Positions 1 through 9,533 of a stretch of DNA of 30,720 bases are shown here, piece by piece. Both the position numbers and the translations under genes were made by a program. A model generated the notes under the pieces. The model was not told where the DNA came from, made no database searches, and saw only the letters and a list, made by a program, of their open reading frames with translations. Position 1 is the stretch's first letter; the number at the start of each line of letters is the position of its first letter. Origin of the DNA: Plantago elongata (Eukaryota > Streptophyta > Magnoliopsida > Lamiales > Plantaginaceae); contig JAYMSP010001575.1 of the NCBI GenBank assembly GCA_036897095.1, positions 1-30,720 on the forward strand, given 5' to 3'.

Positions 1-168
1 CCACCAAATATATTCTGATAGAGCAGATAACACATATTTTCACGATTTACAGAGCGTTGCATCGATTTGGAACAGGTGGAGTGGAAGAGATACGATGGTT
101 GCCTGCGTCGATTGATGAGCGGCAGACATGGGAAGAAAAAAGAAAAAAAAGAAAAAACACGAGTTTGT

Positions 169-236
169 AAAGTTGTTTTACACTTTTTAAAGTTATTTTA
201 CACTTTCTAAAGTTGTTTTACACTTTCTTAAGTTGT
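169..236. repeat. 20 bp tandem repeat, about 3.4 copies
   Basis: The unit AAAGTTGTTTTACACTTTCT is repeated with few changes (one G to A in copy two). It is followed by a partial copy and sits about 70 bp upstream of the TATA-like box of the transposase pseudogene. Short subterminal tandem repeats are common in DNA transposons, where they can bind transposase. That role is inferred here. Confidence 0.75.
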
Positions 237-303
237 TAAACAAAGTGATACTTATTATATTGTTTAATAATATATATATCAACGGCCATATCTTTTCGAG
301 ATG

Positions 304-311
304 TATAAATA
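304..311 (+). promoter_or_regulatory. TATA box of the Harbinger transposase
   Basis: TATAAATA is followed by a pyrimidine-rich leader (about 340-370) and the first possible ATG codons at 400 and 416. The position is right for a plant core promoter, with a leader of about 80-90 nt. Inferred from sequence and position only. Confidence 0.5.
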
Positions 312-415
312 GACACCAAACTTCATATATTTATCCACACCTCAAATTTCACCCTTCTTTCTCTCTTTTAAACTCAAAATACTCTTAATAACCTACCAAA
401 TGTCACTTTGCCATA

Positions 416-1785
416 ATGTCTTCTTCATCACATCACTCCGAGGAAGAGGGTGTTCATGTCCGATGCGGAGTCTGAATCTGAAAGGTCGGCATTCAAACTC
501 GTATCCTATAGTTCAGTGATGGCAAAGAGATTCTTCGAGTCGATGTTGCCGAAGTACATTGCCGAGTCTTCTTCATCACAACCAAAAGACAAACACACTC
601 GCACGTACATCAACCGAAGACGCGAGAAACATCATGCTCAAATTATGGAAGATTACTTCGCCGACAATGCCGAGTACACTCCAAAGCAATTCCACCGGAG
701 GTTCAGAATGACGAAGCCACTGTTCATGAGGATCGTTGACAAGGTCTCTGACTACGATCCAGTCTACTTCAGGGCTGGCCTAGATGCTACTGGTCGCCAA
801 GCGCTCTCCAATTTGCAAAAGTGTTTTGCGGCGATGAGGATGCTCGCATATGGTTTAGCCGTGAATGTTGTTGTTGAATATACAAGGTGTAGTGAAACTG
901 CTGCTTTGATTGCATTGAACAAGTTTTGTGATTGTGTCCTTGCGGTTTTTGCACCAACATACATGCGAAGGGCCAAGGAAGAAGACATCAATCAACTTCT
1001 TGCAATCAATGCCGGAAGAGGCTTTCCGAAAATGATTGGTTCGATTGTATGCATTGGGAATGGAAGAACGGCCCAATGGTATGGAAAGGTCAATACCGAG
1101 GTAAAAGGGGTAAGCCAACGCTCGTTCTAGAAGTTGTTGCTTCACACAACACTTGGATTTGGCACTCTTGCTTCAGAATGTCAGGTAAATTAAATGATCT
1201 CACTGTTGTTGCACGTTCACCGTGTTTGTTGATCTTCTCAACGGTGTAGCTCCTCCGGTAAACTTTGAAGTGAACGGTCATCACTACAACATGGCGTACT
1301 ACCTAACTGATGGGATTTATCTAGCCTGGGCAACATTTGTCAAGCCCATCAAAAAAAATCCAGTTACTCACATAGAGACCAAGTTTACACAGAAGCAAGA
1401 GGTTGTCCGAAAAGATGTTGAGCAAGCTTTTGGTTGTATGCAAGCACGCTTCGCCATCATCCGCAAACCAACGTTGGCCAAAACGAAAGCTCTTCTGTCA
1501 AAGATTATGAATGCATGTATATGCCTACATAACATGATCGTTGAGAATGAAAGGCATACTTATCTCCGGGACAAAACATACGAGAAGTATGTCATAGAAT
1601 TCAACAAAGACACCGTCAACTCAATGGAAGAAGACTTGTTCACCGGTATTCGATTCACGAGACGCTCTTCAGTGATCAACTCAATTGAAGGATACATGCA
1701 GACTAGGCGTGATATGCACAGCGCACTAACTCACCAATCATTGCAGAAGAATTTGATCGAGCACATCTGGAGGAGGACTACTTAA
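416..1785 (+). pseudogene. PIF/Harbinger transposase (HARBI1/ALP1-like), frameshifted
   Basis: Related plant proteins are DDE-superfamily transposase/nucleases that cut element ends and insert at TTA/TAA sites. Three frames join into one family-like protein. Residues from 450-1130 include an N-terminal helical region (YTPKQFHRRFRMTKPLFMRI) and the GFPKMIGSI segment before the catalytic core. The frame beginning near 1040 carries DCMHWEWKN, with the first catalytic Asp at codon 1043. It continues through ASHNTWIWHSCF to NDLTVVARSP (second Asp, codon 1196). The frame from about 1222 carries LLNGVAPPVNF, YYLTDGIYLAWATFV and RKDVEQAFGCMQARFAI (Glu at codon 1420), and ends EHIWRRTT at a TAA. All three DDE positions remain. 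There is a shift near 430-450 (the ATG at 416 runs into TGA), one near 1043 that looks like loss of one ATTG unit, and one near 1215-1225. The gene is dead as it stands; family assignment is firm. Confidence 0.88.
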
Positions 1786-2000
1786 ATTATGTTTTGATTG
1801 CACTCTAGTTGTTTCATTTCCCACTTTCAGTTCAATCTGTTTGTATTCATATTATGTTCGATCTGCTTTGTTGTTTAATTTACTTTCAGTTCAATCTGTT
1901 CGTACTGAATAAAAAACTAGTTTTGTGCCAATACAACTCGTTTTTTATTAGAAGTACAAACAGAAACATAAAAAACAACGACAAATAATAAGAACAACAA

Positions 2001-2067
2001 CAACAACGAGAACAAGAACTTTGACAACAATAAAGCAAGAACAACGACAACAACAACAACGACGACG

Positions 2068-2119
<52 letters not shown>
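2001..2119. repeat. (AAC)n microsatellite
   Basis: An imperfect AAC/ACG/CAA trinucleotide tract lies between the two convergent transposon genes. Its purest part is about 2070-2118. It creates apparent poly-Gln, poly-Leu and poly-Cys reading frames that are not genes. It falls in the likely 3' region shared by the two genes. Confidence 0.95.
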
Positions 2120-2149
2120 AGCAAGTCGTTCTCCGACCTTCTACATATC

Positions 2150-2395
2150 TCAGTGAATGTCAAGATGTCTAGCTCTATTACGAAGTTGTTCTTTGGTTCT
2201 TGGTGTAACACCAACAAGAACACTTCCATCAGTCAGTATACCTTCATCCCATACCTCCTTCACGTAAACGAAACGCCTACTTGTGGTGAACACTGGCCAA
2301 TTCGAACGTCGAGAAACTTGATCCCAAATCAATCGAAGAGCCCGATCTTCATTTTTCGCCCACCGCCTTGGTCCTATGGGACCATCATCTTTCAT
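2150..2395 (-). CDS. Small Myb/SANT-like ORF, probable Harbinger ORF1 relic
   Basis: The ORF codes for 81 residues starting at an ATG that follows a plausible leader and a TATA-like box about 90 bp upstream. It contains RRWAKNEDRALRLIWDQVS near residues 10-28, followed by a second aromatic cluster (SNWPVF, RRFVYVKEVWDEG) and TPRTKEQLRNRARHL. The spacing of Trp and acidic residues resembles the Myb/SANT-like DNA-binding proteins that PIF/Harbinger elements encode next to their transposase. In those elements the protein binds element ends and helps bring transposase to the nucleus. It is shorter than most such proteins, so it may be truncated; the microsatellite follows its stop codon. The assignment rests mainly on context. 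It may instead be an unrelated short ORF. Confidence 0.45.
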   Translation of the reverse strand: MKDDGPIGPRRWAKNEDRALRLIWDQVSRRSNWPVFTTSRRFVYVKEVWDEGILTDGSVLVGVTPRTKEQLRNRARHLDIH

Positions 2396-2478
2396 TGTTG
2401 AGAGGTTGAGAGTTAAGATGAAGGTTTGTTGGAAGTAGAAGTTGAAAAAGTTATGGTGGATATAGTAGAGAAGGGTAT

Positions 2479-2491
2479 CTTTTTATAAATG
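2479..2491 (-). promoter_or_regulatory. TATA-like box for the minus-strand Harbinger ORF
   Basis: Read on the minus strand the sequence is ATTTATAAAAAG. It lies about 90 bp upstream of the ATG at 2395, with a leader rich in C and T between. It mirrors the TATA box at 304 of the opposing transposase gene. Confidence 0.4.
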
Positions 2492-2630
2492 CTCAATTTA
2501 TCTGTTTCGGAAATATAGACATTATTTTATCTGTTTCATCAAAATATGAACATTTTTTTTTATCCCTTTTGAAAATGTAGCCGTTATTCGATTGTCAAAA
2601 TTAAGAAAAAAAATTAAAAAAAGGGAAAAA

Positions 2631-2745
2631 TGCGGGCGACCGATTTCAAATCGGTTGCCACAGTGCAACAATCGGTCGTGGCAGCATCGGTTGCGGAGCA
2701 ACCGCTCGCCACGAACGATTGTGGCAGCCACCACAGTGATCGGTC
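2631..2745. repeat. GC-rich foldback island with nested hairpins
   Basis: Three foldbacks are visible. GGCGACCGATTT (2635-2646) pairs with AAATCGGTTGCC (2648-2659) across one base. ACAATCGGTCGTGGC (2668-2682) pairs with GCCACGAACGATTGT (2708-2722) at 14 of 15 positions. Inside that stem, CGGTTGC (2688-2694) pairs perfectly with GCAACCG (2698-2704). The island is far more GC-rich than its surroundings. It probably belongs to the terminal part of the Harbinger-like element. Confidence 0.7.
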
Positions 2746-2960
2746 TAACAACTCAGCATCAATGCTAGTAGAGACATAGCAACCTTTTGTGTAGACTCAA
2801 AGTGTTGACTAACGTTTTGATGTCGATTTAAAAAAAAAAGTTGTGTTTACTTGCATTCTCATGTATAAATAACACTTATTAACAATAATTTAGAAATCTT
2901 CAAAATCTTATAAGAGACAACATAGTCAACAACTTCAACTATCCAAAAAACTCTAAGTTA

Positions 2961-3256
2961 CCTTATTCGGATTTTCCGTGGAGATAAGAAAAGGAGAAAA
3001 ACGAATTCTGGTCCCCTACAACTCCTCGAGTAGATTTTCTTTTGCAACTTTTAGTTACAAATAGAGATCAAGATGCATCACTCTTAGTGTTGGAAAAAAT
3101 CCATTCAGTTGATATTCATAAGAGAAGTCATTTATTACCCACATAATATTTTGCTCTCACTAGTGAAAAGTTAGACAACTTGTTTCTATCACCCATCCCA
3201 AACAATATAGTATCTGGCTTATTGTTCGTGCCCACATGACACTACTTGTGGAACAA
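2961..3256 (+). repeat. ~300 bp direct repeat, copy A (possible degraded LTR)
   Basis: The block runs from the CTTATTCGGATTTTCC region to ACTACTTGTGGAACAAC and matches 4453-4780 in the same orientation along its full length, with many substitutions and small indels. Shared landmarks are GGAGATAA, AGTCCCCTA-AACTCCTC (as GGTCCCCTACAACTCCTC here), AGAGAAGTCATT and CACTACTTGTGGAACAAC. The two copies are about 1.2 kb apart, as the LTRs of a small decayed retroelement would be. No TG...CA ends or target duplication were recognised, so the class is open. Confidence 0.65.
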
Positions 3257-4452
3257 CGAAGGCCAGAGCAATATGAATGTGTTGATTCAAGCAAATTCGG
3301 AGAACATGTTAGCAGTATGTTTGGACGAGCCAAATCCGACCATATGCACCTCTCATATAGATACATCTCGTTGGTCTGACTCCAAAATGGGATGTTTTGT
3401 TAGCCAACGAGGTTTTAGCTACGAAAGTCTTATGGTATGTTATGGGTGAAGGTTGGAGTATTTTGCAGGAGGATATGTTCGTTGGTTCGATATGAAAGTT
3501 TGTAGATTGGTAAAAGTGCAGGATGTTGCATGAATTGAACCAACAGTCAGTGTAACATCATATATTCAGCAGATAACACTTTGCGAGATTATGTACTTTA
3601 TTGTTTAAATGTCTTCTTCACTAACATTAATAGTTCCACATTTTTGTTTTAGTATTTGTCTATTTTAGGAGTCAATAGAGTCTTTCAAAGAAGCCACAAC
3701 ATGAAGGGGTCTTAGGAGTCAAGATAGAGCAGAATCTTGAAAGTCAAGATACAAAGGACTCTTGAAGTCCTTGGACTCTATGTGGATAAGGATAAGCAAC
3801 AACAAGAAGATCTTGTACTTGATTCCGTGATCTTATCGAAGTCTATAAATACCATACCAAGTACATCTTGAAGAGTACGTACCTCGTGAAGACTGAACTC
3901 TCGAGATAGCTTAGTTACTGCTTCACTTTTTACTAGTCTTTGAATCCTCTAGCTAACTAGGTGATCTAGATAGTATGTTTGGAATAGGATTTTCTATTCC
4001 GATTAGTTTTGTTTCATGTCTCTTGATCTCGGTAGGTATATATTTTATATATCTTCTAGAAACCATCTGTTGTGTTTGTGCTTTGAAATTCCATTGCAAT
4101 CGCAGTGTTTGTCTAACTGTTGTACCAACATCAGTGTCACAATATATTAGTACAAAGTCCCCGATACTACGTTCTTACAATTAGAGTAAAAATTCACCCG
4201 ACTTGAGACCGGGAACACCTTAGGCTTTTACATGTGAAGGATTTGTGCATGAAAACCTAAGAGGCACTCTAAACACTCTGTGAAACCTAAAACGTACTTT
4301 AAACACTGAAATCTTTAATTTGCATGTCTAGGATCATTATCCGTAAAATATACCCCCTTCAGGCCGGACTCAACTTCATATTTTAATTACAAGTTTTAAG
4401 ATAAAAGTTGATGTGAAGGAGGAAGTGAGGGAGGAGAAAGGGAGAGAGAGCG
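3257..4452. other. Non-coding spacer between the direct repeats, retroelement-like
   Basis: No convincing coding region is present. At 3660-4150 the sequence resembles a plant LTR: a TATA-like box (CTATAAATACC, 3842-3852), a transcribed-looking leader, and near 4120-4135 a TACCAACATCAGTG stretch recalling the junction of a Copia LTR with a tRNA-Met primer site. The match is too degraded to define the element. Confidence 0.3.
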
Positions 4453-4780
4453 CTTATTTGAATTTCCCTTGGAGATAAAGAAAATAAGAAAAAAGAAATC
4501 TAGTCCCCTATAACTCCTCATAATAACCGCTAACCTTGGGGTTGAAGTAGATCTTCTTTTACAACTCTTAGTTATAAATAGATATTAAGATGCTTCACTA
4601 TGAGTGTTCGAAAATTCATTCATTTGATATTCGTAAGAGAAGTCATTATTATCCACGTTATCTTTTGCCCTCACTAGCGAAAAGTTAGAAAGCTTGTCTC
4701 TATCACGAGATCCCAAACAATCGAGTATCCAGCTTGTTGTTCGTGAGTCGTGACCACATCACACTACTTGTGGAACAACA
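4453..4780 (+). repeat. ~300 bp direct repeat, copy B
   Basis: This is the second copy of the block at 2961-3256, in the same orientation. It has an extra ~30 bp (about 4520-4550) and several small indels relative to copy A. Both copies end at the shared CACTACTTGTGGAACAAC; after that the flanks diverge. Confidence 0.65.
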
Positions 4781-5177
4781 ACAAAAAAATCACAATGTTC
4801 TTAACTCAATACCATCCGTGTTCTTAAAAATGTTGTCCATATTATTTGTAAATTACGAAACATGTTGGTCTTGTTATTTATTGTAGGCATATCATTAATC
4901 CAATTTGTACTGAAATTCCAAGCCCTAATTTGATTTATGAAAGCAATACCAAGATGGGTTGATGATGGATAAAAACCTATAGCTAGCTAGGGTTTAAAAA
5001 AGAAGGGAACTCATATTCATTCTATAAAAAGATACAAGTAATTTGAATTAATTAAGAAATAGGTTTTCACAATTGATAACATAAATTAATGAAGAACATA
5101 TATAAACCCAAAAACAGCACTGAAAAACAAGGGAAAAAGTCCACAAGAATGTTATTGGGAAGTAGAATTTACAATAA
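4781..5177. other. Non-coding; includes the 3' region of the minus-strand ERF gene
   Basis: AT-rich sequence without a gene. The part nearest the ERF stop (about 5140-5177) matches the DNA just after the stop of the ERF gene at 9042-9533 and so belongs to the duplicated unit. Nothing is recognised further out. Confidence 0.5.
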
Positions 5178-5660
5178 TTACCATTGTGATAAGAGCTCAT
5201 CCAATAAATCAGATCCCAAATCTTGAAGAACAACCACATCAGTACTTCTTTCTTTCTTTTCATGATCATTACTTGAACTACTGCTAGTAGTACTGCTACT
5301 GCTGCTGCTTTGTTTCCTCATCCGACGCCGCGTTTGAATCTTGTGAGACTCCTTCAAGATCTCAACAGGCGACGAACCCTTTTCGCACTTATAATTCATC
5401 TTTTTAAGCGATTCCACAACTTTCTCTACAGGAAAGTTAAGTGGAACCGAACCTCCACGAGTTAAAAATGCTGCTTGATCGTAAGCTAAGGCAGCTTCTT
5501 CCTCCGTTTCAAATGTTCCAAGCCACACCCTGACTCCATGACGCATTGAATCCCTTATCTCAGCTGCATACTTACCCCATGGCCGTTTTCGTACCCCGAT
5601 GTAACGTTGCCTGGTCGAGATTTGTTCTCCTCCCGGAGCATTAGCTCCTGAAGATTCCAT
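5178..5660 (-). CDS. Ethylene-responsive transcription factor, group IX (ERF95-98/TDR1-like), copy 1
   Basis: The 160-residue protein is a probable nuclear activator that binds GCC-box promoters through one AP2/ERF domain (residues 20-77: [18 protein letters not shown], then [23 protein letters not shown], ending LNFP). [13 protein letters not shown] segment follows, then a basic stretch (RRRMRK) and a serine run coded by AGC/AGT repeats. The C-terminus, [19 protein letters not shown], has the spacing of the EDLL-type activation motif of group IX ERFs. A short N-terminus and this tail fit the small ERF95-98 class, known for ethylene/jasmonate defence and stress roles. The gene is intronless, as is usual. 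The ATG at 5660 matches the start of its copy at 9042. About 55 of 58 AP2 residues and the last 25 residues are identical to that copy. The gene looks intact. Confidence 0.95.
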   Translation of the reverse strand: MESSGANAPGGEQISTRQRYIGVRKRPWGKYAAEIRDSMRHGVRVWLGTFETEEEAALAYDQAAFLTRGGSVPLNFPVEKVVESLKKMNYKCEKGSSPVEILKESHKIQTRRRMRKQSSSSSSTTSSSSSNDHEKKERSTDVVVLQDLGSDLLDELLSQW

Positions 5661-5855
5661 CTCCTAGGTGAAGATGGCATTCATGTGCTAATACTTCTAG
5701 GATCTAGCTAGATTTTCAGATGACAATGAAGTAAAAGACAACGACTCAAGCCAATCTATAATTATAAGACAGCTAACATGCTCAATTACTAAAGCTCATG
5801 TTTTTTTGTTAACTGCTCAACTATAAAGAATCTAAGATTCATATATAGTAATACG
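5661..5855 (-). promoter_or_regulatory. Proximal 5' region conserved with the second ERF gene
   Basis: Read on the minus strand, this DNA aligns with 8885-9041 upstream of the other ERF gene. Shared blocks, in order, are TTGAGCAGTTAA, a short A-run, AGCTTT.GTAAT, CATGTTAGCTGTCT, ATTGGCTTGAGT and GTTCATCT-like sequence near the ATG. Most of it is probably 5' UTR and core promoter. A TA-rich tract at about 5886-5922 just beyond may supply a TATA box. Confidence 0.7.
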
Positions 5856-5885
5856 TTTTGTTTTTTAATGATCAGCACAATTAAA

Positions 5886-5922
5886 TATATATATCTCTCT
5901 CTATATATATATATAGAACTTT
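5886..5922. repeat. TA/CT dinucleotide tract
   Basis: Alternating TA runs with a CTCTCT centre lie about 230-260 bp upstream of the first ERF start codon. The tract is a simple repeat and a possible core promoter for the minus-strand gene; the latter is inferred. Confidence 0.7.
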
Positions 5923-6076
5923 TCGACATTTACGAATGTTCAGAGCGAAATCAAGAACGTGAGCTTGCCTATACATTATCATCCAGTGGTCTGTCTCTGA
6001 TAACCTTGTCCTTGTCTATAGTAATAAGAACGTGAAAAAGAAGTGGAAATATATTTTTTGGGTAGATATGCAGTTT

Positions 6077-6082
6077 CACGTG
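6077..6082. promoter_or_regulatory. G-box CACGTG upstream of ERF copy 1
   Basis: A perfect palindromic CACGTG lies about 420 bp upstream of the ERF start, followed within 20 bp by a CACACGTT half-match. Plant bHLH (MYC-type) and bZIP factors bind this core. A six-base site occurs by chance often, so a role is only suggested. Confidence 0.3.
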
Positions 6083-6900
6083 TGGTGTAACACACGTTAA
6101 ATTACACTACAAACATATACGTACAAAACTGTATAAAAGTTTTAAAATATATATGTTAAAATTAAAGTATAAATATATATATCTCAAAATTTATAAAATT
6201 CACTAATACACTTTTGCCCCTAATTAATATATCTATCTATTGAACTGCATATCAAGGAAAGTAGGAAACAAGTTGATTAGTTAATTGATTTATCTACCAA
6301 CATATGTGATGATTAAATTAAGAAACTAATTAATGTACACAATACTAAAAATACAAGTTGAAGAATATAATACATCCACGTAGAGACGAACAACTTTTCT
6401 AATACATGTGCAAGCCAATATCTCCGCCAAATCTCATACGGTATTATATATTCTCGAGATGGTAATTACAATCAAATTAGAAGTTACGTAAAATAAAGGG
6501 AATAAATTAAATCAATTTTTTACAACTATAGAGAGACTATAAAAAAAATTACTCGAGTAATAAGTTGAGACACTCCGTCCATATCAATAGATTATGGATT
6601 TGATTTTTCGAATGGGTGATTGTACGATCGATCCGATGTCGCTTGGAGAAAATATTTAAAGCATTGGCGAGATTCCAGGGAGAGCTTTCATAATTTCTTC
6701 GTCAAAAGGTCAATCTCATCGAATCTGATGTCTATACTCGACCCAATACATGCACTGATGCACATATCTCTTTCTGCATAGTCAATTATAGATCAAATTA
6801 AATTAGTAGCGATAATATATTTGATCGTGTTATTATCATGAAAATAATATTATGTTCTGTCTGGTGATTTCTCCTGATCGTACGAGGGTGCTTACTAGTT

Positions 6901-6985
6901 TTGTCCAAGTTGCATCCGCAGCCGCTACAGGACATATAATTTAGTGGGTCACGAACACTTATTTTAGGCTACATATCTGGTTTTC
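6901..6985 (+). repeat. Dispersed repeat block, copy 1
   Basis: The first 29 bases (6901-6929, starting TTGTCCAAGTTGCATCCGCA) are identical to 13532-13560 in the same orientation, and weaker similarity continues for about 55 bp. It is GC-rich for its surroundings. Class unknown; it may be a fragment of one mobile element. Confidence 0.7.
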
Positions 6986-7019
6986 TCTTTAAAAAAAAAG
7001 AAAGTGAATTAATATATGC

Positions 7020-7300
7020 TGTAACAACCCAGACTTTTTGGCCGAGTTTCGACCTTTTGGACCGACACGGTTACTCATTAACAGTCATCAAGATGATATG
7101 TTGACCTCACTGTACACACATAAGTCCTTTCCTATGCACTTTGACTCGTACAAGAATCGAGAGACTTTTTAGTTGGTTATCCATTATAAATTTATATATA
7201 ATATTACTCCAGAGTAAGTACGCTTGACTCTGAAGTTATTTTAGGTTGATTCTTGAAAAGAAAGAAGTACCTTATTGACGCGTTCTCAATCCCTTTAAAC
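7020..7300 (-). mobile_element. Cassandra-like solo LTR carrying 5S rRNA-derived sequence (TRIM)
   Basis: The block opens TGTAACAACCC, a typical plant LTR/TRIM end. It contains, on the minus strand, a degraded 5S rRNA promoter region. AACTTCAGAGTCAAGCGTAC (7237-7218) corresponds to the 5S A-box segment AACTCCGCAGTTAAGCGTGC, and AATGGATAACC (7185-7175) to the C-box GGATGGGTGACC. About 12 extra AT-rich bases separate them compared with real 5S. Cassandra elements are small non-coding retrotransposons known for 5S-derived sequence in their LTRs. I found no second LTR, primer site or target duplication, so this looks like a solo LTR. The right limit is uncertain. Confidence 0.6.
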
Positions 7301-8884
7301 TTTATAAATCTGACTTGAAATTGTAGAATGTATACATACAATTTAATTTGTGTATTTATTTGTTGACAAGGTTTAGCAGACGACCCCTGCATAATAAATA
7401 AGCAAGCTCATTGATTATTGTCCATATATTGGTTGGAGTAGGTTATTAAAGCAACACACTTACGTGGTTTGATTAAAAGATAATAAATTTAAAATTTGTT
7501 AATTTAAAACAATATTGCACCTTAACTGAAGACTCAATTTTCATTACTTCTCTATCATATCTTTGATACTTTAAGATCACTTCTTTATCATTTGACCCAG
7601 TAACAACAAATAATTTTTTTTTTCTAAATGATTAAAGAGTGTTTCAAACCCCTGACTTATCAATGTAACAAACAATAAAAGTAGTATTTGTTATAAAAAA
7701 CAACGTCGAAAACTGACCATCCGAAATCAAGGGAGGGGTGGAGACCTTGATGCTCCGCTGATATTGTTAGTTTCAATAGTTTTAGAACCAAATGTTTTAG
7801 TTTTGAAAGTTGATTTCATCATTCGCGGTATCAGTTCAATAATTACAATTAACACCCACATTAAAATTGACAATTCTGCTAGCAGATGAGGCATTGCTTC
7901 CTAGTGAGCCTGAACTAGCTACTTCTGTTTTGGAATGGCGAGCTTTACTACATTTACCATGGACTGCTAACATTGGGTGGATTAGTAGAAGATGTAATCT
8001 CGCTAGTTGCGGATAAACTTGCCAAGTCTACATACCTTCAGATTAAATTGTACCGTTTCTACATTTTGATATTATCTGAAGACATACTATGCGTTCTTCT
8101 TCACCAAAAAAAAAAAAAAAAGGAAAAACAGAAAGTCTTAGTTTCAAGGTACATTTAATAGATTGAAAGGTGAAACGGGTAACTATTTTTATTGATTTAA
8201 ATTATTATTTAAAAAACTTAAATTGAAGGCTTTTTGGGAGACCTTTTATTATTTATTTTTTTTAAAAAGAAAATTTAAGGCTGCTGCAATAATGAATTTT
8301 GGAAAATGAGTTTGGTCAACAAATAAATGCACCTAAATGTAATTCTTTGTCAACACTTGTTTCTAATCTGCGATCGAGTGTTTTTATTTCTTTTCTTTCA
8401 TTCCTTCATTATTTTGTTCTCTTCTTTTCTTTTTGTTATATGCTTTCCTCTTATATTATTTTTGTTTTCTTTTGATCATCTTACTTTGGTTTATAATTTG
8501 TTTCTTGATTTACTACATATCTTGTAATCAGAAAACACTATAATATAAAACATCATTCGTAGAATTAAAAATATTACAACTCTTAAAAAAATGTATACCG
8601 ATTTAAAAATATGTAATAAATTATAGTAATTGAAAATTAAAATTAAAAGGCACTTACATATACTCAAGATTCTAAACTTTGCATTATACTCACGGTACTT
8701 TGAAAGTGCGTTTTATGATTTTGAAAAATTAAATCCGAACGACTGATAAGAAACGGATTGAATATATCAGTAGTGGGGCTGAAGGGTGTTTAAAGATTAG
8801 TAACCAAGAGCCTTCCTTATATATGTCATGTGTACATGTTGAAAGGTTTATAATAATACTTCTCTGATTAAGAAAAAAGAACAT
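7301..8884. other. Intergenic DNA between the divergent ERF pair, right part
   Basis: AT-rich with no supported gene. It contains a poly-A/AAG tract at 8105-8124 and a T-rich region at 8360-8480. A weak RNase H-like peptide near 7965-8035 was considered and not accepted. Confidence 0.5.
8818..8826 (+). promoter_or_regulatory. Candidate TATA box of ERF copy 2
   Basis: TTATATATG is preceded by C-rich sequence and lies 216 bp upstream of the ATG at 9042. This would give a leader of about 180 nt, similar in length to the block shared with ERF copy 1. Inferred from sequence and position. Confidence 0.35.
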
Positions 8885-9041
8885 GGTAGTATGATTCCTA
8901 GATTCTTACAGTTGAGCAGTTAAAAAAAAAACCTCCAGCTTTTGTAATGGATCAAGTCATGTTAGCTGTCTGATCATAATTCATTGGCTTGAGTTCTTGT
9001 CCTTCAGTTGATTCTCATCTTCAGTTCATCTACGAGATCAG
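8885..9041 (+). promoter_or_regulatory. Proximal 5' region conserved with ERF copy 1
   Basis: This is the partner of 5855-5661 (minus). The shared blocks appear in the same order relative to the start codon: TTGAGCAGTTAA, A-run, CATGTTAGCTGTCT, ATTGGCTTGAGT. Beyond about 8885 similarity is lost, which marks the visible edge of the duplicated unit. Confidence 0.7.
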
Positions 9042-9533
9042 ATGGAATTTTCCACAGCCAATGCTAGAGGAGGACAACAAGCCTCGACCAGCAGACAACG
9101 TTACATTGGGGTACGAAAACGTCCATGGGGTAAGTATGCAGCTGAGATAAGGGATTCTACGCGTCATGGAGTCAGGGTTTGGCTCGGAACATTTGAAACG
9201 GAGGAAGAAGCTGCCTTAGTTTACGACCAAGCAGCATTTTCAACTCGTGGAGGTTCGGTTCCACTTAACTTTCCTGTACAGAAAGTTAAGGAATCCCTTA
9301 AAAAGATGAATTATAAGTGCGAAAAGGGCTCATCGCCTGCTGAGGTGATAAAGAAGTCTCACAAGATTCAAACTCGTACTCGGACGAAGAAGCAAAGCAG
9401 ATGCTGCAGTAGGACTAGGAGCAGTAGTAGTTCAGGTGATGGAGGTCATGAAATGAAAGAAAGAAGTACTGATGTGGTTGTTCTTCAAGATTTGGGATCA
9501 GATTTATTAGATGAGCTCTTATCACAATGGTAA
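9042..9533 (+). CDS. Ethylene-responsive transcription factor, group IX (ERF95-98/TDR1-like), copy 2
   Basis: The 163-residue protein is nearly a twin of the minus-strand gene at 5178-5660. Its AP2/ERF domain spans residues 21-78 ([45 protein letters not shown]) and differs from copy 1 at three sites; one, A to V in ALVYDQAAF, is at a usually conserved alanine. The middle is more diverged: copy 1 has a serine run, this copy has [20 protein letters not shown]. The last 25 residues, including the EDLL-like tail [19 protein letters not shown], are identical. Probable nuclear activator of GCC-box genes. The gene is intronless with an open frame from a well-placed ATG. Its orientation opposite to copy 1, with shared 5' and short 3' flanks, points to an inverted duplication. 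It looks functional. Confidence 0.95.
   Translation: MEFSTANARGGQQASTSRQRYIGVRKRPWGKYAAEIRDSTRHGVRVWLGTFETEEEAALVYDQAAFSTRGGSVPLNFPVQKVKESLKKMNYKCEKGSSPAEVIKKSHKIQTRTRTKKQSRCCSRTRSSSSSGDGGHEMKERSTDVVVLQDLGSDLLDELLSQW

Larger units (their letters stand above)
1..2760. mobile_element. Decayed two-gene PIF/Harbinger-like DNA transposon
   Basis: The stretch has the two-gene plan of plant PIF/Harbinger elements: a transposase (+, 416-1785) and a small Myb/SANT-like ORF (-, 2395-2150) that converge on each other. Each gene has a TATA-like box near its start (TATAAATA at 304-311 on +; TTTATAAAAAG around 2479-2491 on -). Related subterminal motifs flank them in inverted orientation: AACGGCCATATCTTTT at 281-296, and on the minus strand AACGGCTACATTTTC near 2585-2571. 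A GC-rich foldback island (2631-2745) lies outside the right gene. I could not find clean terminal inverted repeats or a TTA/TAA target duplication, so both limits are approximate and the left end may lie outside the window. The transposase is frameshifted, so this copy is not autonomous. Confidence 0.6.
5923..7019. other. Intergenic DNA between the divergent ERF pair, left part
   Basis: AT-rich with no coding region. The only distinct item is a short conserved block at 6901-6985, also found at 13532-13625 and listed separately. A CACTCCGTCC string at 6571 recalls the end of Stowaway-type MITEs, but no partner end was found. Confidence 0.5.

Noticed and set aside
1886..2229. Poly-Leu, poly-Cys and poly-Gln reading frames
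   Set aside because: They are translations of the (AAC)n microsatellite in several frames and lack any domain.
7965..8160. Possible RNase H/LINE fragment (GGLVEDVISLVADKLAKSTY)
   Set aside because: VADKLAK recalls the end of plant RNase H domains, but upstream residues do not fit and the match is only about 8 residues.
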